Shown: positions 6,935-11,850 of the stretch, in pieces | How positions within the stretch are numbered: position 1 is the stretch's first letter | How the letters are laid out: each line of letters starts with the position of its first letter | Assembly (NCBI GenBank): GCA_024626585.1 | Contig: JANKJI010000001.1 | Coordinates: 193,848,686 to 193,860,535 of the forward strand | DNA length: 11,850 nucleotides | Reading direction: 5' to 3' | From: Ginkgo biloba | Lineage: Eukaryota; Streptophyta; Ginkgoopsida; Ginkgoales; Ginkgoaceae | Made by a program: the position numbers and the translations under genes | The notes under the pieces: model-generated | What the model was told of the DNA's origin: nothing | Databases searched by the model: none | The model's input: only the letters and a program-made list of their open reading frames with translations

Positions 6935-7690
6935 GATAATGAAGGCCTCAACAAGCACACACATTTATGTCACATGATGCAATTGCATGTGCCCTTAACT
7001 CACAGTTCAAAATTTCTCCTAAACATAATTTTAATGACAATTTTTAGTGACTCTCACAACTCAATTTGTAAAGTAATTATGCACTAATATACATGGGGGA
7101 ATGAGGCTAGATTTATAATGAAATTCGCTATCATAGACAAAGAAAAAGAGAAAGGGGCGCATACACAATGGTATGCATCCCTCCAAAAGTAGTGAATGAC
7201 CTCGAATCCATGCAAAGGTGCCTAGGATTATGCATGGTAACTAAGCTCAGTTGAAACTCTCCATCAAAAGCTGTAAAATCCCATGTAAGTTCTATTTTGG
7301 GAATGAAGCTAAAGAAAGGGAACAAAGAATTCCAAAAATAGACTTAAGAGATTTTGTTAGGTATCAAGCCTTCATCCATTAATAGTGAGAGGGAAGGAAG
7401 AGGATGAAAGAAAAGGAAAATATTGGATTCTTTGAAGAGGTTTGACTCATTATGCAAATTTCTCTCTAAGAGTTTCTGATGAAATCATCCCATCTTAGTG
7501 TTCATTTGTGATTGACTGCTCAACTAGAGAGTTTTCCTCTGAATCACTGGAGATTTTCTTTCCTTCTCTCTCATTCTACTCTTGATATTATAGCCGCAAA
7601 ATAGTTCTCCAAGCATTAGTTTAATGTGAAGGGATCCATGCGTCCCATGGTATGGTGTTTTGGTCCTTCATATTGGCTTATGATTCATAT
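6935..7690. other. Unannotated element interior
   Basis: Mixed-composition DNA after the tandem array. Frames of 60-70 codons occur here but show no domain. GGTATCAAGCC near 7360, after a TGTTA, resembles a primer-binding site, and T/C-rich DNA at about 7550-7590 is LTR-end-like. Neither is enough to call another element. Confidence 0.3.
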
Positions 7691-8661
7691 TATCAGAGTC
7701 ATTTTATAAATTGATATATGAATAGGTATTATACTATGTTTTAGAGATCTTAGACACTTAAAATACTTTCATGTGATAATATTTTACTCATGCAATTATT
7801 TAAGTGGCGTTATTTGCAAGCTATGTCAATTGATATGTTTTGGCAATCTTCAATTTCAACTAACCAGATCATTATTATTGCATAATACTTTTTTTACTTC
7901 TAAAATCAGTAAGGTTAATGTGAAGCTAATGTGATATTGACCATCCTTTCTTGTGGAACAGGGACATTATTATTTTATTAAGAGATTTAATATTTTATTG
8001 CACTAATCTTATTACAATTATTAGTTACTACCTGGAGATTGCAAGGATTTGAGTACTTTTTTCTCCCTACATTCACTGGATTAGTTTAGAGTTGGCTTTA
8101 TATTTTATTTAAATCATAATGCACCTAGTTAGGGGACATCGTAAATATCCAGCTAATATTAGAGAAGATCTATTTGTGGGTGGAAGATTCCCATTGTTCA
8201 CCAGGGCTGCACAGCCTGAGTCTTCTATACCTTGGACTCTATTTCTATCAGGATTCCTAAAATGTGTGGGCGGGAAGCAATTGAATTTTTCTAGATACTT
8301 CTTGGACTCCACCCAAATATCACTATTGTGAGGTGTGTAATAATTCCTCACTAACACATCACTTCACCAAATAGATATGAAGGATGTTAGTTGGAATGAA
8401 AGTTATATTGTGTAGCTAAGAAGGTTGATGCCAAAGTTATGAAGTTGAGAAATATTCTTAAGAGTTGTTGAAGAAGCCATGAGATTTTAATCTTAGCTTG
8501 TTATTGTTGCCTTGGATTTATTTTGGTTTATGTGAATTAGTATGAATATTTGAGATATGAGTAAGAAGAGAGCCTATAAAACTTGAAGCTTATTTTGAGA
8601 AGTTGATAGAGAAGATTTAGAGAGAGATTGACTGTAAAGGTGGCCATTAAGAATAGTATGA

Positions 8662-8734
8662 GTTGGCATCTAATTCCAATGGAAGCCAACACATTATGAT
8701 CAAAATTAGATAAATCCAAGCTGGGAAGGCTTGG
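8662..8734. repeat. Pair of short perfect hairpins
   Basis: GTTGGC (8662-8667) pairs with GCCAAC (8685-8690) over a 17-base loop. CCAAGC (8716-8721) pairs with GCTTGG (8729-8734) over a 7-base loop. The second is compact but has no T run after it, so it does not look like a terminator, and nothing links it to a gene. Confidence 0.4.
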
Positions 8735-8887
8735 AGTATAGGATACATGGAATATGGTGCTATTAAAAAAAGAGAGGAATCATCATACAAAGCTAGAGTC
8801 TGTGGAAATAACTAAGAGGAGATCCTATTAGAATTGCACTCGATGTTGAAGGTCGTGGATCAAATGAATGAATAAGTAAAAGGTGTT

Positions 8888-8937
8888 GGATCTAGCACAA
8901 TTAATGGTCCCAAAGGTATAAAGGATCTAACACAATT
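8888..8937 (+). repeat. Short direct repeat, 35-bp spacing
   Basis: GGATCTAGCACAATT at 8888-8902 recurs as GGATCTAACACAATT at 8923-8937 (one difference in 15), each preceded by an AAAGGT word. It is probably a small local duplication. Confidence 0.6.
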
Positions 8938-9277
8938 GAAAGTTATATTTCTATAGATATGGTGATTGCAGAGACTTTCATTGGAGGATCTGATGGATTA
9001 CAAGGAGATCATTATAGTCATAGATTTTGGCATTTGGTGGGCGTTACAGTTGTTTGCAATACGACAAGAGACATCGTGGAAGGCCAATGCGTAGAGAAAA
9101 AAATGAGGTAACATAACACCTTATAAAAATAAAAAATAAACTATTGAATTTGTTTTAATATCTATTTGAACATCAATTCATCCACCCACAATGCCTTTTT
9201 ATTTTTCAAAAAGATTTAAAAATTATATATTGCAAAAATAAATACCTTTTGTCTACACATTATATCAAATAGTAGTG

Positions 9278-9436
9278 ATGGTTAGTGTTACATGGGTTAG
9301 TAAGTGAGTTAGTGGTAGTTGTAAATACACTTAAAGGTTCATTAAATACACCTATCCCTCCATTATATTATAAATATGTCTTCATGTAATATAAATGAAC
9401 AATGAGTGTTCTTCCTCACTCCATTTTTTTCCAACA
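9278..9436 (+). repeat. 3' long terminal repeat, truncated at its 5' side
   Basis: It matches the last 159 bases of the 5' LTR without a gap. It keeps TATAAATA (9369-9376) and ends with the canonical CCAACA. Bases before 9278 (AATAGTAGTG) resemble the 5' LTR only loosely (TTAGTATTCACAT), so the first ~76 bases have been lost or have diverged beyond recognition. GTGAC follows directly, against GTGCC before the 5' LTR. Confidence 0.85.
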
Positions 9437-10933
9437 GTGACTAAGAAGTCACTAATGGACCCACTAAAGTCTAAAAATTTAGAAATGACCAAAATATATA
9501 CATTGGATTAATATCAAATTTGAATTATATTATACAAATGATCCTTGTCTTCCCTTATACACTTAAAATAGTCTTACTTATCCTTAAATCTATTCTACAT
9601 ACCAATTTTATATCTATTTTATGGTTTTCCTTTGTAAACTTGGACCTACCACTTGTCTATTACATAAATAACATAATTAGCTATAGTCATACATATTAAT
9701 TTTTCAAAGTAAAATTCCACTCCCCCTAACATAATTTTCCATTAAATCATAATTCTTTATGATATTTTTCATTTAGAGGTGCTCTACTTGCATTCTATAA
9801 CTCTTAATTTAACATCATTACATGCCTTCCCTTCTTGAAATGATTTTTCCTTAAAGCATCAATTTACACATGATTTTTTGTTTATGGCTAGTCATTTTTC
9901 TCCCTCAATATTCCTATTATATTTTGGACTATTCATTAGGCTTATTATCTTCATAAATTTGAATTAATGATTTAATAATGTGTGTAGTCTCTCCATTTGA
10001 ATTCATGATAGTAACGGTGTCTATATGGTTATCAAAAGGGGGAGTCATTAAAGGTTCATGTACAAACCATGTTAGTGATATAAAGGGTATTTATTATTAA
10101 TAATTTTTTAAATTGTATAAAATGGGGTTAAGGGGTAATTTTTTTTAAAGTTCATTTTATATGTACAAAGTGGTGTTTAAACAAAAATGGACATATCTTT
10201 TGAATTAGGAACTCATTGTTTTATAAAAAATGAATAGAAGAGGTGATGATGATGATCTTCTTGGGAATCAACGTAGAAATAAAAAAATATGGTCAAAGGG
10301 GATTGATTTACGTGACTATATATATTCAAATAATAGTATCCCTAATAATCAAACTTCATACCTCCTAATAATATCATCTTTATAGAATCTATAACTAGTT
10401 TGGATTTTTGAATTATCTATTTTATGTTTGGAGGATTAGTGAATTTATTTAATCATGTTATTGTTTTCTTATAAAATAATGTTTCCCGATATTATTAATA
10501 TTTTTGGAGTTCATAGAAACACATTTATGCCTAATTATGAGGTCTAAGAATCTTAATATCAAGATTGTACTTCAATTGAATCTTGAGCTTCTTATCACAT
10601 ATGGAAAGGATATTAGTCTTGATTCCAATTTCTCAACAAGTTTTAAGGTAAACTATAATCATATTCTTTCCTTCTCTTTATCTAATAGGAATTACATCTT
10701 AAAAATCATAGAAAGTATGCCATGATAAATATACTTACAATATTAATACTCATCATTTATCTTAATATTCAATAGCTACATATACTAAAATAATTACCTC
10801 TTCTTATAGACTATTTTTTTATTATAGAGTAATAATTATAGTTTTTATTCAATCAAATAGAATAGAAAAAATATTAATATATTTACTTAGAAGAGAACTA
10901 ATGCATATGGTTTGATATTACTATACAATTTAG

Positions 10934-11000
10934 TCCATTATATAAATTTTCTATACTTATATTTATCTTATTTTGGGTAGTAATTATCCCATATAATGGA
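10934..11000. repeat. 10-bp inverted repeat around a 47-base interior
   Basis: TCCATTATAT (10934-10943) and ATATAATGGA (10991-11000) are perfect inverted copies. The interior is AT-rich with a near-palindromic GGGTAGTAATTATCCC. It is too short and lacks clear target-site duplications for a MITE call. Confidence 0.45.
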
Positions 11001-11768
11001 TGCTAATGGCCACTTCAATGAGAGGGACCGACCAACTCCAAAAGGATGTGGGTTGATGAATTTATAACAATAGATAAAAACCACTTGTAGATTTATAATT
11101 AATTGCAAAATACACAAAAAATACAATAAGGAAAAGAATGATATCATTATTATATATTCAAATGGATGAATAAGTACACATAAATAGGGTATAACCTATG
11201 TGAATTTCTCATCTAAGGTTAACCAATGTATATGAGGTCCTATTGCAAGCTCCAGTCTATGCTCTTCTCTAACAATCGCACAAAACTAAAATCTAAACTA
11301 CTAGAATTTAAAAAATCCTCTTAAATTATAGTTTTTTAACTTAGATGTTCAATTCCCTCTTAAGGTAAGATGAACCATTCTATTTTGTATAATATGGATA
11401 GCCAAAATTCATGGTGGAATCTCAACAGTCTGTTATTATATATTTGTTGGAAATGTCTAGCCAAAAATATCTTTTTATTTTTGCCACTTTATGATAGGCA
11501 ATCTCCATTTTAACCATAAATTGAAAACCAAAGATCTTTTTAATTTTATCTTGGAATCATCTATAAGATAAAAAAAAACTATACAACTTTTATTTTTTGA
11601 CCAAAGTTTGAATCTATACGATTTTTTTCCAATTTTTTTCGTAATATGACTTCAAAAAAAAATTAGCAAGTTGATTGTTCAGAAAATGACATAAAGTCAC
11701 TTGTATTTTAAGTGTAGGTAATTTTTTGTTAGTTGATAGGAATTCCCTTTAATAATTCCAACTATATT

Positions 11769-11820
11769 ACAACTTGTATGAAATTATCTTACATACAACT
11801 TGTATGAATGTATCTTCTTT
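11769..11820 (+). repeat. 26-bp tandem duplication
   Basis: ACAACTTGTATGAA occurs at 11769-11782 and again at 11795-11808, and the following TATCTT is also shared at the same offset. It is a simple two-copy tandem repeat close to the window end. Confidence 0.75.
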
Positions 11821-11850
11821 TCACTTGGATCATGTTATTTTGTACCTTAC

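Larger units (their letters stand above)
7691..9277. other. Unannotated element interior, second part
   Basis: AT-rich DNA with a locally GC-richer patch at 8110-8360 in which both strands are open for 70-82 codons. No motif supports either frame. Two small hairpins lie at 8662-8690 and 8716-8734, and a short direct repeat at 8888-8937. No polypurine tract is clearly recognisable before the 3' LTR; its true 5' part is missing or rearranged. Confidence 0.35.
4822..9436 (+). mobile_element. LTR-bounded non-autonomous retrotransposon (LARD-like)
   Basis: A 235-bp 5' LTR (4822-5056), an adjoining tRNA-iMet-type primer-binding site (5057-5068) and a matching 159-bp 3' LTR remnant (9278-9436) in the same orientation define the element. 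The interior of about 4.2 kb contains none of the integrase, reverse transcriptase, RNase H or gag motifs that are still readable in the older-looking remnants upstream. The absence is therefore unlikely to be due only to decay. The 3' LTR lacks its first ~76 bases and the preceding polypurine tract is not clear. The interior carries a GC-rich block with tandem hairpin repeats. Alternatively, two separate LTR pieces could bracket unrelated DNA; the candidate 5-bp flanks (GTGCC, GTGAC) mildly favour one insertion. Confidence 0.6.
9437..11850. other. AT-rich downstream flank without recognised genes
   Basis: This is about 2.4 kb of AT-rich DNA with no supported coding region, RNA gene or LTR pair. 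GTGACTAAGAAGTCAC at 9437-9452 forms a small hairpin at the element edge. Short polypurine-tract-like words occur (AAAAGGGGGAG near 10036 on the + strand, and TTAGGGGGAGTGGA on the - strand near 9716-9729), which might be worn retrotransposon ends. A (TGA)n microsatellite of four units lies at 10244-10256. A 73-codon open frame at 10504-10725 is Leu/Ile/Ser/Asn-rich and carries no motif, so it is left uncalled. Confidence 0.45.

Noticed and set aside
6631-6977. Open frames of 75-80 codons on both strands across the GC-rich array
   Set aside because: They follow the 110-bp repeat, overlap each other on opposite strands, and show no domain. The openness comes from GC content and repetition.
7131-7325. 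64-codon minus-strand frame
   Set aside because: No motif and no neighbouring gene structure; chance opening in the element interior.
8109-8357. Overlapping 70- and 82-codon frames on opposite strands
   Set aside because: No recognisable motif, no continuation beyond the open stretch, and no supporting start context. A broken captured exon cannot be excluded without a homology search.
8537-8719. 60-codon minus-strand frame
   Set aside because: No motif; it overlaps short hairpins in non-coding interior DNA.
8716-8734. Compact hairpin considered as a transcription terminator
   Set aside because: No T run follows and intrinsic terminators of this type do not apply to plant nuclear DNA.
10030-10050. 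AAAAGGGGGAG considered as a polypurine tract of a further retrotransposon
   Set aside because: No LTR start (TG...) directly follows and no matching LTR is present nearby.
10504-10725. 73-codon open frame in AT-rich DNA
   Set aside because: Low-complexity Leu/Ile/Asn/Ser composition and no motif; expected occasionally by chance in a window of this size.
10934-11000. Short inverted repeat considered as a MITE
   Set aside because: Total length of 67 bp, no convincing target-site duplication and no second copy in the window.

Overview
The window reads as intergenic DNA from a large, repeat-rich plant nuclear genome. It is mostly AT-rich, holds no intact gene, and consists largely of old LTR-retrotransposon remains. 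The plant assignment rests on the copia and gypsy pol types, a primer-binding site of the plant initiator-Met tRNA type, and stop codons at Gln and Trp positions of the kind expected from long cytosine methylation. The slow-decaying, unpurged repeats suggest a gymnosperm or another giant plant genome, but this is inference.

Layout. (1) 1-2149: the 3' two-thirds of a Ty1/copia pol (end of integrase, reverse transcriptase, RNase H), broken by at least three frameshifts and about 15 stops. (2) about 2150-3746: a Ty3/gypsy reverse transcriptase and RNase H remnant whose RNase H part is present twice head to tail (2763-3269 and 3270-3746). (3) about 3747-4544: a second Ty3/gypsy fragment, with the RNase H end, the connection region and the integrase core. 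All three lie on the + strand, join with almost no filler, and show no LTRs of their own. (4) 4545-4821: unidentified AT-rich DNA. (5) 4822-9436: a probable LTR element. A 235-bp 5' LTR (TGTTAG...CCAATA) is followed directly by a tRNA-iMet-type primer-binding site. A 159-bp 3' LTR remnant matches it at about 90% without gaps. The roughly 4.2 kb between them has no recognisable gag or pol, so the element looks like a large non-autonomous (LARD-type) retrotransposon. (6) 9437-11850: AT-rich flank without recognisable genes.

The most unusual structure lies inside element (5). It is a GC-rich block (about 5620-6935) with a 110-bp tandem array at 6510-6934 and an isolated related unit at 6190. Every unit begins with a hairpin around a conserved TCTCAT-like loop, and the stem sequence changes on both sides together from unit to unit. 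Further tight palindromes sit in the same block. This could be selected RNA/DNA structure or quasipalindrome-templated correction.

No protein-coding gene, tRNA, rRNA or CRISPR array can be supported. The short open frames in the window look like chance openings, apart from one that is a piece of the copia pseudogene.
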